Origin: an uncultured Oscillospiraceae bacterium | GTDB taxonomy: Bacteria; Bacillota; Clostridia; Oscillospirales; Ruminococcaceae | Length of the DNA: 64,000 bases | Reading direction: 5' to 3' | Assembly: GCA_934481385.1 (NCBI GenBank) | Contig: CAKSPD010000007.1 | Span: 54,792-118,791 of the forward strand | Shown here: positions 16,568-26,500 of the stretch, in pieces | Position numbering within the stretch: the first letter of the stretch is position 1 | How the letters are laid out: every line of letters starts with the position of its first letter | Made by a program: the position numbers and the translations under genes | The notes under the pieces: generated by a model | What the model saw: only the letters and a program-made list of their open reading frames with translations | Databases searched by the model: none | What the model was told of the DNA's origin: nothing

Positions 16568-18964
16568 TCAGCCAAGAACTACTGTTATTTCATTTGTATC
16601 TTCAAGCTTTTCAGCAGGAATATAATCAGAATCAAGTGCAACACCGTTAAGTATAGCTGATTTTACACCGCTCTGAACATGTGCAGAATTATCAACAGTA
16701 ATATCAAGTTTTTTGCCTCTGAAATTCTTGTGAATTTTAAATCCGTCCCATTCAGCAGGAATTGAAGGAGAAATTTTAAGTCCGTCAGCATCAGGACGCA
16801 TACCGCATATACCTTCAACACAGCCAACCATAACAGTTGAAGCAGTACCTGTAAGCCAGTGAACATGTGAACGTCCCTCATAAGGTGAGAGTCTGCTTTC
16901 AGTGAACTGTCCATGAACATATGGTTCCATAACTCTTATTTCAGCCTTGTCATTCATAGAAGCAGGTGAACTTTCAAGGAAGTATTCAAAAGCTCTGTTT
17001 CCGTGTCCGAGAAGTGATTCAGCAAGAATAAGCCAGCCCTGTGACTGTGAGAATATACCGCCGTTTTCTTTTGTATCGAGGTTGAAAACCTGCATTAAAG
17101 CACCGTCAAAATGGTGGTCTTTATAAGGAGGGTCAAGAAGTTTTGCACCATAAGGAGTATTGAGAAGTTCGTGAACGCTGTTCATAGATTTTTCAGCCTG
17201 TTCCTTATTTGAAAGTCCTGAAATTACGCCCCAGCTCTGCGGATTGAGCCACATGTTAGCCTCAGGGTCTTTTTTAGCACCGACAATAATTCCGTTTTCA
17301 CGGATACCTCTAATCCATCTGTCCTCGTCCCAGCATTCAGAAAGAGCTTTTTCAAGACCTTTCTGTACATCTTTAATATAGTCTATATATTCAGTATCAT
17401 TCTTATCCTGAGCATACTGTTTTATAACTCTTAAAGCGTAATAAAGCTGGAAAGCAACGAATGTTGATTCGCCCTTTGCACCAAGACGAAGACAATCATT
17501 CCAGTCTGCATGAAGTCCGGCAGGCATATTGTGGTTTCCGAGGTGATTCATTGAAAAATCGATAGCTTTCTTGAGATGATTATATACAGTATCTTCACCG
17601 CCGTTAGCGTAAACAATAACTTCATCAAGGAAATCCTTGTTTCCGCTTTCACCGATATACTTAACGATAGTCGGGAAAAGCCATAAAGCATCATCAGCAC
17701 GATATGAAGGGTGACCTGTCTGTTTTACATATTCAGGGTCATCAGGAGTATTTTCGTGACCGGCATTGTGATTGAATTTTACAAGAGGAAGTCCTCCGCC
17801 GTTGTCAACCTGAGCAGAAAGCATAAAGCGTATTTTATCGCATGCAAGTTCAGGATTGAGATGAATTATACCCTGAATATCCTGAACAGTATCACGATAA
17901 CCATAACCGTTCCTAAGACCGCAGTATACGAATGACGCAGCTCTTGACCATATGAAAGTAATAAAACACTGATAAGCATTCCATACATTAATCATATTGT
18001 TAAATTCATCTGAAGGAGTTTCAATCTGGAAGTTATCAAGCTGTTTGTGCCAGAAATCTTTGAGTTCAGCAATTTCAGCATCAACTTTTCCTGCTGTTTT
18101 GTATTCTTCAAGGATTGCGGAAGCCTCTGCATTGTTTTTGTGACCTAAAATATAGATAAATTCCTTTGTTTCGCCCGGTTTAAGTTCAATATCAGACTGC
18201 AAAGCACCGCATGAATTTGAATTGAAATTCATAACGTTGTCGCATTTTCCTCTTTCAACAGCAATCGGATTTGAATATGTTCTGTAAGGCCCGATAAAGT
18301 TGCTTAAATTTCCGTTATAAGCAGAAATATCCTGACCAACCATACCGAAAAATCTTTCGAGATGATTTGAACCTGTTTCATCTTTATCGCTGTGTTCATT
18401 GATATGCTGAATAATTTTGTTTTCAATAAATTCAGTACGGCTTATAAAGAGAGTGTACTGTAAATTTACCTGGTCCTGTTCATAGTTGCAGTCGTTTGTA
18501 AATTCAGCGAAACCGAATACAGAAAGTTTTCTTGTACGGTCACTGTTGTTTGTGATTTTAGTACGCCATACTTCATAAGTTTTTTTATATGGAACATAGT
18601 AAGAAGTTTCTGATTTTATATCTTCATATTCGCTTGTAATTATAGTGTAAGCAGTACCATGACGACATTCGCTTTTATATTTGTCGAGTGGTTTTCCGAC
18701 AGGTTGCCATGATGCAGACCAATAGTCGTTTGAATCATTATCTCTGATGTAGATATATCTGCCGGGGAGAGCCATATCTGAGTTGAATCTGTATCGGAGT
18801 ATACGTCCGTTAGCACCGGATTTTACAAAACTGTATCCGGAAGCATTATTAGAGATGATAGCACCGTATTCAGGGTCACCAAGATAGTTTGCCCATGGTG
18901 CAGGGGTATCGGGTTTTGTTATTACATATTCTTTATTTGAGAGGTCAAAAAAGCCGTAATTCAT
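16568..18964 (-). CDS. Cellobiose phosphorylase (GH94)
   Basis: Cytoplasmic enzyme that splits cellobiose with phosphate into glucose 1-phosphate and glucose, saving ATP during cellulose use. The 798-residue length is close to characterised enzymes (about 810). The N-terminal beta-sandwich starts YGFFDLSNKEYVITKPDTP. The catalytic (alpha/alpha)6 barrel carries DWNDC at residues 487-491; D490 corresponds to the known general acid. RNGYGYRDTVQDIQG, AGLHADWND and SWGVISG are further GH94 marks, and the segment VHWLTGTASTVMVG near the end is conserved. Cellodextrin phosphorylase is the main alternative, but length and N-terminus favour cellobiose. AGGAGG precedes the ATG; it has its own promoter. 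Confidence 0.93.
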   Translation of the reverse strand: MNYGFFDLSNKEYVITKPDTPAPWANYLGDPEYGAIISNNASGYSFVKSGANGRILRYRFNSDMALPGRYIYIRDNDSNDYWSASWQPVGKPLDKYKSECRHGTAYTIITSEYEDIKSETSYYVPYKKTYEVWRTKITNNSDRTRKLSVFGFAEFTNDCNYEQDQVNLQYTLFISRTEFIENKIIQHINEHSDKDETGSNHLERFFGMVGQDISAYNGNLSNFIGPYRTYSNPIAVERGKCDNVMNFNSNSCGALQSDIELKPGETKEFIYILGHKNNAEASAILEEYKTAGKVDAEIAELKDFWHKQLDNFQIETPSDEFNNMINVWNAYQCFITFIWSRAASFVYCGLRNGYGYRDTVQDIQGIIHLNPELACDKIRFMLSAQVDNGGGLPLVKFNHNAGHENTPDDPEYVKQTGHPSYRADDALWLFPTIVKYIGESGNKDFLDEVIVYANGGEDTVYNHLKKAIDFSMNHLGNHNMPAGLHADWNDCLRLGAKGESTFVAFQLYYALRVIKQYAQDKNDTEYIDYIKDVQKGLEKALSECWDEDRWIRGIRENGIIVGAKKDPEANMWLNPQSWGVISGLSNKEQAEKSMNSVHELLNTPYGAKLLDPPYKDHHFDGALMQVFNLDTKENGGIFSQSQGWLILAESLLGHGNRAFEYFLESSPASMNDKAEIRVMEPYVHGQFTESRLSPYEGRSHVHWLTGTASTVMVGCVEGICGMRPDADGLKISPSIPAEWDGFKIHKNFRGKKLDITVDNSAHVQSGVKSAILNGVALDSDYIPAEKLEDTNEITVVLG

Positions 18965-19009
18965 AGAATATCCTCCTGAAAAAAATAATTTCGCATAAAA
19001 GCTGTATAC

Positions 19010-19038
19010 ATTATATCATTTATTAGGGACTTTTGCAA
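19010..19038 (-). promoter_or_regulatory. Cellobiose phosphorylase promoter
   Basis: Minus strand: TTGCAA (19038-19033), 17 bases, TATAAT (19015-19010), with TGA before the -10. No operator for sugar control is obvious. Confidence 0.78.
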
Positions 19039-19047
19039 GAGCTGTTG

Positions 19048-19084
19048 AAAAAATCCTTCCGGAATTATTTATCCGAAAGGATTT
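19048..19084 (-). terminator. Terminator of the first dockerin LRR gene
   Basis: Minus strand: a 13-bp stem with one mismatch (19084-19072 with 19063-19051), then six T. It separates the LRR gene from cellobiose phosphorylase downstream. Confidence 0.82.
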
Positions 19085-19097
19085 ATAGAAATTTTTA

Positions 19098-20957
19098 TCA
19101 GAATTTTTCGATAGTTCCGGAAAGATACTGCTGAATCATAAGGGCATCATTAGCTGTCAGACCGTCACCTGTGTTGTGAACATCAGCGTTTTTAATGAAC
19201 TGTTCATCAAGAGAATTTTTTGAAGAATCAGCAACATATGCAGAAACTGCAACAACGTCCGCAACATCAACAGTTCCGTCGCCGTTTGCATCACCTTTTA
19301 TTCCTGATATGGAACTGTCAAGAATTATAAATTCATTTCCGTTATCCTCTGCATATATCTGTGCTGTTGAATCTTCATAGCCATAGATAGTTGCACTTTT
19401 TGGAATTCCGGATTTGGAAAGACTACATTTTGGATTTCTGATTGTTACTTTGCTTAAATTTGAACAGTATGAAAAAGCATTTGAATTAATCAGTTTAACA
19501 CTTTCGGGAATATTTATTTCAGTTAAACCGTCACAGCCAGAAAAAGCACTTGCTCCGATACTTTTGACACTATTCGGGATAGTTATTTCAGTTAAATCTG
19601 AATATTTAAAAGCATCTGCTCCGATACTTTCAACACTATTCGGGATATTTATTTCAGTTAAACCTGAATTTGTAAAAGCAGATTCTCCGATACTTGTAAC
19701 ACTATCAGGGATAGTTACTTCAGTTAAGTTTTGGCACATGTAAAAAGTATAGTTTCCAATGCTTGTAACACTATCAGGGATAGTTATTTCAGCTAAACCT
19801 GAATATGCAAAAGCACTTGCTCCGATACTTTTAACACTATTCGGGATATTTATTTCAGTTAAACTGTCACAGTAATAAAAAGCACTTTCTCCGATATTTT
19901 TAACACTATTCGGGATAGTTATTTCAGTTAAACCTGAATATGCAAAAGCAAATTCTCCGATACTTGTAACACTATCAGGAATAGTGATTTTCCTCAAACT
20001 GCCACAGCCATAAAAAACTTTTTTATCGATACTTGTAACACTATCAGGGATAGTTATTTTAATTAAACTGTTACATTCATAAAAAGCACTTTCTCCGATA
20101 CTTGTAACACTATTCGGGATAGTTATTTCAGTTAAATCTGAATATTCAAAAGCACATGCTCCGATGATTTCAACACTGTCAGAAATATTTATTTCAGCTA
20201 AACCTGAATATGCAAAAGCACTTGCTCCGATACTTTTAACACTATTCGGGATAGTTATTTCAGTTAAGTTTTTGCATTCGTAAAAAGTATAGTTTTCAAT
20301 GATTGTAACACTATCAGAAATAGTTATTTCCCTCAAAATGTCACAGCCATAAAAAGCACCTTCTCCGATACTTTTAACACTATTCGGGATAGTTATTTCA
20401 GTTAAATCTGAATATGTAAAAGCACTTTCTCCGATACTTGTAACGCTATCAGGGATAGTTATTTTAGTTAAGTTTCTGCACTCATTAAAAGTACGGTTTT
20501 CAATGCTTGTAACACTGTCAGGGATAGTTATTTCAGTTAAACCTGAATATGCAAAAGCACTTTCTCCGATACTTGTAACACTATTAGGAATAGTGATTGA
20601 TTTTAACTTTGAACAGCTTGCAAAAGCACTTTTTCCGATACTTGTAACACTATCAGGGATAGTTATTTCAGTTAAAGCTGAACTTTCCCAAAAGGAATAA
20701 AATGTCTCGTCTCCGATGGCTGTAACAGGCAGTCCGTCAATTTCAGCAGGAATTACAACAGAAGTTGCCGAACTGTCACAGTTTGAAATTTCGATATGGT
20801 CCTGATAAGCCTTATATTTAAGATTTTCATAAGTTCCTGTTGTATAATCAACAGCATTTGCAGTTATTGAATAATCATCAGAAACCGCATAGTTTATGTA
20901 AGGAACAGAAGAACAAGCTATTGCACATGCAAGTATGCCGGTAACAAATTTTTTCAT
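19098..20957 (-). CDS. Secreted BspA-like leucine-rich-repeat protein with C-terminal dockerin
   Basis: About 619 residues. Signal peptide MKKFVTGILACAIACSS; the start at 20957 follows CTGGAGG, and an upstream ATG at 21017 is poorly placed. Residues 75-510 hold 18 BspA-type (LRR_5) units of alternating 22 and 23 residues, pattern ITIPxSVTSIGxxAFxxCxxL. The last 65 residues are a type I dockerin with calcium loop DANGDGTVDVAD and a second, one-residue-longer loop DVHNTGDGLTAND. It lacks a catalytic domain, so it is probably a structural or binding part attached to a scaffoldin by a cohesin. Its dockerin DNA is nearly identical to that of the next gene. Confidence 0.9.
   Translation of the reverse strand: MKKFVTGILACAIACSSVPYINYAVSDDYSITANAVDYTTGTYENLKYKAYQDHIEISNCDSSATSVVIPAEIDGLPVTAIGDETFYSFWESSALTEITIPDSVTSIGKSAFASCSKLKSITIPNSVTSIGESAFAYSGLTEITIPDSVTSIENRTFNECRNLTKITIPDSVTSIGESAFTYSDLTEITIPNSVKSIGEGAFYGCDILREITISDSVTIIENYTFYECKNLTEITIPNSVKSIGASAFAYSGLAEINISDSVEIIGACAFEYSDLTEITIPNSVTSIGESAFYECNSLIKITIPDSVTSIDKKVFYGCGSLRKITIPDSVTSIGEFAFAYSGLTEITIPNSVKNIGESAFYYCDSLTEINIPNSVKSIGASAFAYSGLAEITIPDSVTSIGNYTFYMCQNLTEVTIPDSVTSIGESAFTNSGLTEINIPNSVESIGADAFKYSDLTEITIPNSVKSIGASAFSGCDGLTEINIPESVKLINSNAFSYCSNLSKVTIRNPKCSLSKSGIPKSATIYGYEDSTAQIYAEDNGNEFIILDSSISGIKGDANGDGTVDVADVVAVSAYVADSSKNSLDEQFIKNADVHNTGDGLTANDALMIQQYLSGTIEKF
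19120..19340 (-). repeat. 221-bp dockerin cassette, copy 1
   Basis: Matches 21158-21378 with only four differences that I can find, all silent. It encodes the end of the linker and the dockerin, beginning NEFIILDSSISGIKGDANG. The near identity suggests recent duplication or gene conversion. Confidence 0.9.
19490..20700 (-). repeat. Tandem 66/69-bp leucine-rich-repeat array
   Basis: Eighteen in-frame units with alternating lengths of 66 and 69 bases. Many neighbouring units share long stretches, with CTATCCCTGATAGTGT and related words recurring. The array could change copy number by slipped pairing or recombination without shifting the frame. Confidence 0.85.
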
Positions 20958-21100
20958 ATAAAAACCTCCAGTATTTATTCTAATATTTATAATATCAAAA
21001 AAGAAAGAAAAAATCAATAATTATATAAAGCTCAAACAAATTTTCTCTTTATTCAATATAAAATTTAAAAATATTGGAATAACCTTTTTCAGAATCGGAC

Positions 21101-21128
21101 AAAAAAGAGTGACAAAAGTCACTCTTTT
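21101..21128 (-). terminator. Terminator of the second dockerin LRR gene
   Basis: Minus strand: AAAAGAGTGAC (21128-21118) pairs with GTCACTCTTTT (21113-21103), followed by T residues to 21101. Confidence 0.85.
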
Positions 21129-21138
21129 GTATTATTTT

Positions 21139-22659
21139 TTAAAAGGCTGTGATTCCTGAAAGATACTGCTGAATCATAAGGGCATCATTAGCTGTCAGAC
21201 CGTCACCGGTGTTGTGAACATCAGCGTTTTTAATGAACTGTTCATCAAGAGAATTTTTTGAAGAATCAGCAACATATGCAGAAACTGCAACAACATCAGC
21301 AACATCAACAGTTCCGTCACCGTTTGCATCACCTTTTATTCCTGATATGGAACTGTCAAGAATTATAAATTCATTTCCCTGTCCTTTGGAATAAGCCTGT
21401 GCGGTTGAACCGTCATAGCCTTTTATTGTGCCATGATATATGCTTGGATAATCAATATCAGGGAATATGTTATCATCAACAAGAATGTAATCTATTCGGC
21501 ATTCCGGATTAAGAAATGTTATTGATTCAAGGTCATCACAGTAAATACATTCTCCGCCGTTGAATTCATAAAGGCTTTTCGGAGTTACTATGGATTTAAT
21601 GCCTTTTATGTTTTCAAAAGCACCCGCTGAAATTCCCACAGTACCCTCTTTTATGATAAATTCGCCGTCACCGTTATATTCGCCTTTATATCTGTATGCT
21701 ATATCATTTATGTAAATCATACCGTCAGGCTGATTTTCAAACCATTTTGTATCTTTGAAAGTATCATGTCCGATATATGAAATGGTGTCTGAAAATGTTA
21801 CATCTGAAAGATTTGTACAGCCTTCAAAAATTCCGCCCTCTGATAAAGCTATACCTGAATTAAGTATTTTTGCACCGATATTTGCTTTTTCAAGGCTTGT
21901 ACAATATGAAAAAGCTCCGCCATAGATATATTCAACAGTTGACGGAATATCAATTTCTTTAAGGCTTGGGCATCTTGAAAAAGCCAGTGATTCAATACAT
22001 TGTACACCATATTCAATTGTTACTTTTTCAAGGTTCTTACATTCAAGAAAAGAAGCAATAGAAATTGTTTCCACGCTTTTTGGAATGCTGACGGATTTAA
22101 GTTGCTGACATCTGAAAAAACCTGCAAGATTTATATTTGAAACAGTTTCAGGAATTTCATATGTATCACCTTTGTGTGCAGGAGGATATTTGTATAATGT
22201 TGTTTTGTCCTTGCTGAAAAGTATTCCGTCCACACTTGAATATGATTTATTGTTTTCGTCAACATTTATGGATTTAAGAAGGCTTTCATTTTCTGATTCT
22301 ATATTTTCAGTAAGTATGATTATGTCAGTTATATTTTCGGGGATATTTATATCAGTTATTTTCATACAGTCAATAAATGCATTTTTTACCTTAGTGACAG
22401 GTATTCCGTCAATTTCGTTTGGAATATCAACAACGCCTTCAGCAGATTCATCACATTCTATTATGGTTATTTCGCTGTCACCGGTGAGAGTATTTTCATT
22501 TATTTCATATGTAAAAAGACCGTATTTTTTCTGAGTTGTTTCAGAATCCTCTGCATTTGCACTTAAAGTTATGTTTTCACAATTTATCTGATAGTATGGA
22601 AAAGCACTTCCTATCACTGCACATGCAAGAACACCGGATAATATTTTTTTAAAATTCAT
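21139..22659 (-). CDS. Secreted leucine-rich-repeat protein with C-terminal dockerin
   Basis: A 506-residue relative of the previous protein. Signal peptide MNFKKILSGVLACAVIGSAFPYYQ. About eight diverged LRR_5 units (residues 75-410) are less regular than those of its neighbour; a non-LRR stretch RYKGEYNGDGEFIIKEGT lies between them. The dockerin (about residues 436-504) is the same as in the neighbour apart from the final residues. Like it, there is no catalytic domain; a role as a cellulosome accessory or surface binding protein is inferred. GAAAGGA precedes the ATG. A TATAAT with TGA before it (minus strand, 22703-22698) is the likely -10, with a weak -35. Confidence 0.88.
   Translation of the reverse strand: MNFKKILSGVLACAVIGSAFPYYQINCENITLSANAEDSETTQKKYGLFTYEINENTLTGDSEITIIECDESAEGVVDIPNEIDGIPVTKVKNAFIDCMKITDINIPENITDIIILTENIESENESLLKSINVDENNKSYSSVDGILFSKDKTTLYKYPPAHKGDTYEIPETVSNINLAGFFRCQQLKSVSIPKSVETISIASFLECKNLEKVTIEYGVQCIESLAFSRCPSLKEIDIPSTVEYIYGGAFSYCTSLEKANIGAKILNSGIALSEGGIFEGCTNLSDVTFSDTISYIGHDTFKDTKWFENQPDGMIYINDIAYRYKGEYNGDGEFIIKEGTVGISAGAFENIKGIKSIVTPKSLYEFNGGECIYCDDLESITFLNPECRIDYILVDDNIFPDIDYPSIYHGTIKGYDGSTAQAYSKGQGNEFIILDSSISGIKGDANGDGTVDVADVVAVSAYVADSSKNSLDEQFIKNADVHNTGDGLTANDALMIQQYLSGITAF
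21158..21378 (-). repeat. 221-bp dockerin cassette, copy 2
   Basis: Second copy of the segment at 19120-19340, same orientation, four silent differences. The flanking LRR parts of the two genes are far less alike, so the dockerin end has moved or been converted as a unit. Confidence 0.9.
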
Positions 22660-22778
22660 AACAATAAAAATCCTTTCTTAAATTTGTATTTTCTGAAATT
22701 ATATCATATAATTATGAATTAAATATGAACATATTGTTAAAATGTCCCATGATTATATTTCTTTGTAGAAACATCACT

Positions 22779-22795
22779 AAAAAAAAAAAAAAAAA
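22779..22795. repeat. Run of 17 A
   Basis: Homopolymer in the divergent region between the LRR gene and pth, 64 bases before the pth -35. Such runs change length often in replication and sequencing. Confidence 0.9.
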
Positions 22796-22858
22796 TACAG
22801 ACTGATTTCTGTATAAAATGCATTATAAAAATTCTGATATAATAAGCTGTTATAATTC

Positions 22859-22887
22859 TTGCATAAAATGCGGGTTTATGATATAAT
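22859..22887 (+). promoter_or_regulatory. pth-mfd promoter
   Basis: TTGCAT at 22859-22864, 17 bases, TATAAT at 22882-22887 with TGA before it. AGGAGG follows just before the pth ATG. Confidence 0.8.
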
Positions 22888-22926
22888 TATATTTCAGAAA
22901 AAATTCAGAAATCAGGAGGATAATTT

Positions 22927-23547
22927 ATGAGTATTTTTGACGCATTCGCAAAAATTTCCTCACAGTCATCAGGCGGAGGAAAAATTGAATATATAATAGC
23001 AGGTCTTGGAAATCCGGGACTTGAATATCAGGAAACAAGACATAATGCAGGATTTATGGCAGTTGATAAAATTGCTGAAAATCTCGGAGTTAAAATTGAC
23101 AGAATAAAATTCAAGGGACTCTGTACAGATATAACACTTGCAGACAAAAGATGTCTTTTATTAAAGCCTGCAACATATATGAATAACAGCGGAGAATCAA
23201 TTGTTGAGGCTCTTAATTTCTATAAGCTTGATACAGAACATCTTATAGTTATATATGATGATATTTCCCTTGAACCCTCAAAAATGAGAATACGCAGAAA
23301 AGGTTCACATGGCGGTCATAATGGTATAAGAAGTATAATTGACCTTACAGGTACAGAAGAATTTCTGAGAATAAAACTCGGAGTCGGAAAAAAACCGCAC
23401 CCCGATTATGACCTCGCAAAATGGGTTCTCGGAAAATTCCGCCCTGATGATTTGAAAAAACTCTATCAGGCTGTTGATAATGCCGAAGAAGCAGTAAAGC
23501 TTATGGTAAACGGAAAAACAGACGAGGCTATGAACAAATTCAATTAA
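22927..23547 (+). CDS. pth: Peptidyl-tRNA hydrolase
   Basis: Releases tRNA from peptidyl-tRNA that drops off ribosomes. Of 206 residues, the first 18 (a polar leader ending QSSGGGK) are extra compared with the usual 185-190. The conserved core starts IIAGLGNPGLEYQETRHNAGF, with the catalytic His at 39. LLLKPATYMNNSGESI, VIYDDISLEPSKMRIRRKGSHGGHNGIRSI and LGVGKKPHPDYDLAKWVLGKF are all present. It is followed after 30 bases by mfd, a neighbour pair also found in Bacillus, so the two are co-transcribed. Confidence 0.95.
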   Translation: MSIFDAFAKISSQSSGGGKIEYIIAGLGNPGLEYQETRHNAGFMAVDKIAENLGVKIDRIKFKGLCTDITLADKRCLLLKPATYMNNSGESIVEALNFYKLDTEHLIVIYDDISLEPSKMRIRRKGSHGGHNGIRSIIDLTGTEEFLRIKLGVGKKPHPDYDLAKWVLGKFRPDDLKKLYQAVDNAEEAVKLMVNGKTDEAMNKFN

Positions 23548-23577
23548 AATCTTGATAAAGAGAGAAGGACAAAAGAA

Positions 23578-26500
23578 TTGAAGATATTCAAGGATTTTTT
23601 TTCAGAGCTTAAAAGCTCACAGGTTCTTGCAGATTCTATAAAGAAAAAGATTTCACCTATATCTGTAACAGGACTTTCAAATATACATAAGGCACAGCTT
23701 TTGTATACACATTCAGAAGAAGGAAAAATATTGCTTGTTGTAACAGGTTCAGAGGCATCAGCAAAAAGACTCTGCGATGATATAAATGAAATGGCAGAAA
23801 AAGAAACTGCTGTATTGTTTCCGTCAAAGGAACTGTCACTTACACATTCTGAAGGAGCATCAGCAGATTATGAACATCAGAGAATTTCAGCTCTTGTTAA
23901 GGCTGTTCAGAATAATTGCCGTATAATATGTGCCGGAATTGAAGCAGTAATGCAACCGACTGTTCCGCCTGATGTTCTTATAGACAGTATAACAGCAATT
24001 GAATCCGATTCTGAAATAAATACGGAAAAATTAAGAATTGTTCTTTCATCATCAGGTTATCAGCGTTCTGAAATGGTTGAGGGAGCAGGGCAGTTTTCAA
24101 TAAGAGGCTCAATAATTGACATATTCCCTGTACAATCAAAACTTCCAATAAGAATAGAACTTTTCGGAGATGATGTTGACAGTATATCATACTTTGAAAC
24201 TGATACACAAAGACGTACAGAGCATATCGAAAAAGTAGAAATCCCGCCTGCATCTGAACTTGTATACAATTCAGAAACGCTTATTGCAAAAATATCGGAA
24301 TTTCAGAAATCAGTCAGAGGAAAGCATGCTGATTCCGTAAAACAGAATCTTGAAAACGACATCATAAGGCTTGAATCGGGGGAAATATTGTCGGATATTC
24401 AGAAATATTATCCCCTTATATATAAAACTCCCTCCACTGTTTTTGACTATGTAAATGAAGTATTCTTTTCGGAATATTCTGAAATTCTGGAAGTTTCATC
24501 ATCAGTTACAGCACAGTATAATGAAGATGTAAAAATACTTCTTGAAGAAGGTCAGCTTTGCAGAGGTCTTGACGGATATTATCTTGAACTTCCGCAGATA
24601 CACAGCATAGCAGATAAATATGTACAGATATATATGAATAACTTTATGCAGGGAAATGAACGTATATCGTATGAAAAGCTGATAAGCTTTGACTGTATGC
24701 AGACTGCTGTATGGAGTGGTGATATGAGTCAGCTTTTTGATGACCTTGAAACATATTGTTCAAACGGATACAGAATAATTCTTGCAATAGGAAGTCAGAA
24801 AACACTGCCCATAGTTCAGAGTGATATTCAGGATAAAAATATTCCCTGTTATATAATAAATGACGAAACAACGGCAAAAAGCGGAAGTGTATATATAACT
24901 CCGAAATGTTTCAGCAGTGGTTTTGAATATCCCGAAAATAAAACGGTTCTCATAACTCAGAGCAAATCACTTGATTCTTCAAAAAAGAAAAAAAGAAAAA
25001 AGGAAAAAAATTCAGAGTCAATAAGAAGTCTTGCAGATATTTCAGAGGGCGACCTTATTGTACATTCAGATTACGGAATAGGAAGATTTATCGGCATAAA
25101 GAAAATGGAATTCGAGGACGTTGTAAAAGATTATATAACAATTCAGTATGCCGGAACTGATAAGCTTTATGTTCCTGTAACACAGCTTGATATGGTATCA
25201 AAATATATAGGGCCTCGTGATGATTCGGGAGTAAAGCTGAATAAGCTTTCATCAGCAGAATGGCAGAAAACAAGAAATAAGGTTAAAAAATCTGTTCGTG
25301 ATATGGCTGATGAGCTTGTTGCACTTTATGCAAAACGTGAACAGACAACAGGTTTTCCGTTTTTTGCAGATGATGAAATTCAGCATGATTTTGAGGAACG
25401 TTTCCCATATTCCGAAACAGATGACCAGTTACGCAGTATTGAAGAAATAAAAGCTGATATGGAACTTGCAAGACCTATGGACAGACTTCTCTGCGGAGAT
25501 GTAGGATTCGGAAAGACCGAAGTTGCATTCCGTGCATGTATGAAATGCGTTTTAAGCGGAAAACAGTGTGCAATACTTGCTCCGACAACTGTTCTTGCAT
25601 GGCAGCATTATCAGACGGCTTTAAGAAGATTTGAAGGTTTTCCGCTTACAATAGAACTTCTTTCACGTTACAGAACTCCGAAACAGCAGACCGAAATTAT
25701 CAAAAAACTTAAAAAAGGTCAGATTGATATTTTAATCGGAACTCATAAAATCCTCCAGAAAAACGTTGTTTTCAAGGATTTGGGACTTGCGGTAATAGAT
25801 GAGGAACAGCGTTTCGGTGTTGCACACAAGGAAAAATTCAAGAAAAATTTTCCTGCTGTCGATGTTCTCACACTTTCAGCAACACCGATTCCCCGTACGC
25901 TCAATATGGCTATGAGCGGAATACGTGATATGTCTGTTATAGAAGAACCTCCGCAGGACAGACACCCTGTTCAGACTTATGTTGTTGAATACAATGAGGG
26001 AATAATTGCTCAGGCTATAACAAGAGAACTTAAAAGAGGCGGGCAGGTATACTATATTCACAACAGAATTGAAACAATTCAGTCCTGTGCCGGAAAGCTT
26101 GCACAGATGTTTCCGAATGCAAAAATAGCTTATGCACATGGTCAGATGGACGAAGAAAAAATGTCTGATATATGGACAGCTCTTGTTGAACATGAAATTG
26201 ATATTCTTGTATGCACTACTATTATAGAAACGGGCGTTGATGTTCCGAATGTAAACACCCTTATTATAGAAAATTCTGACCGTTTCGGACTTTCACAGCT
26301 TTATCAGCTCAGAGGACGTGTAGGACGTTCAAACCGCAGAGGATATGCATTTTTTACATTTCAAAAAGATAAAGTCATAAGTGAAGTTGCATCAAAGCGA
26401 CTCAGTGCAATGAAAGAATTTACGCAGTTCGGAAGCGGATTCAGAATTGCTATGCGTGACCTCGAAATAAGAGGTGCAGGAAGTATTCTCGGAGGAAAAC

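Noticed and set aside
19490..20700. CRISPR-like array of regular repeats
   Set aside because: Units are contiguous, lie in frame within one open reading frame, have no unique spacers and encode LRR motifs.
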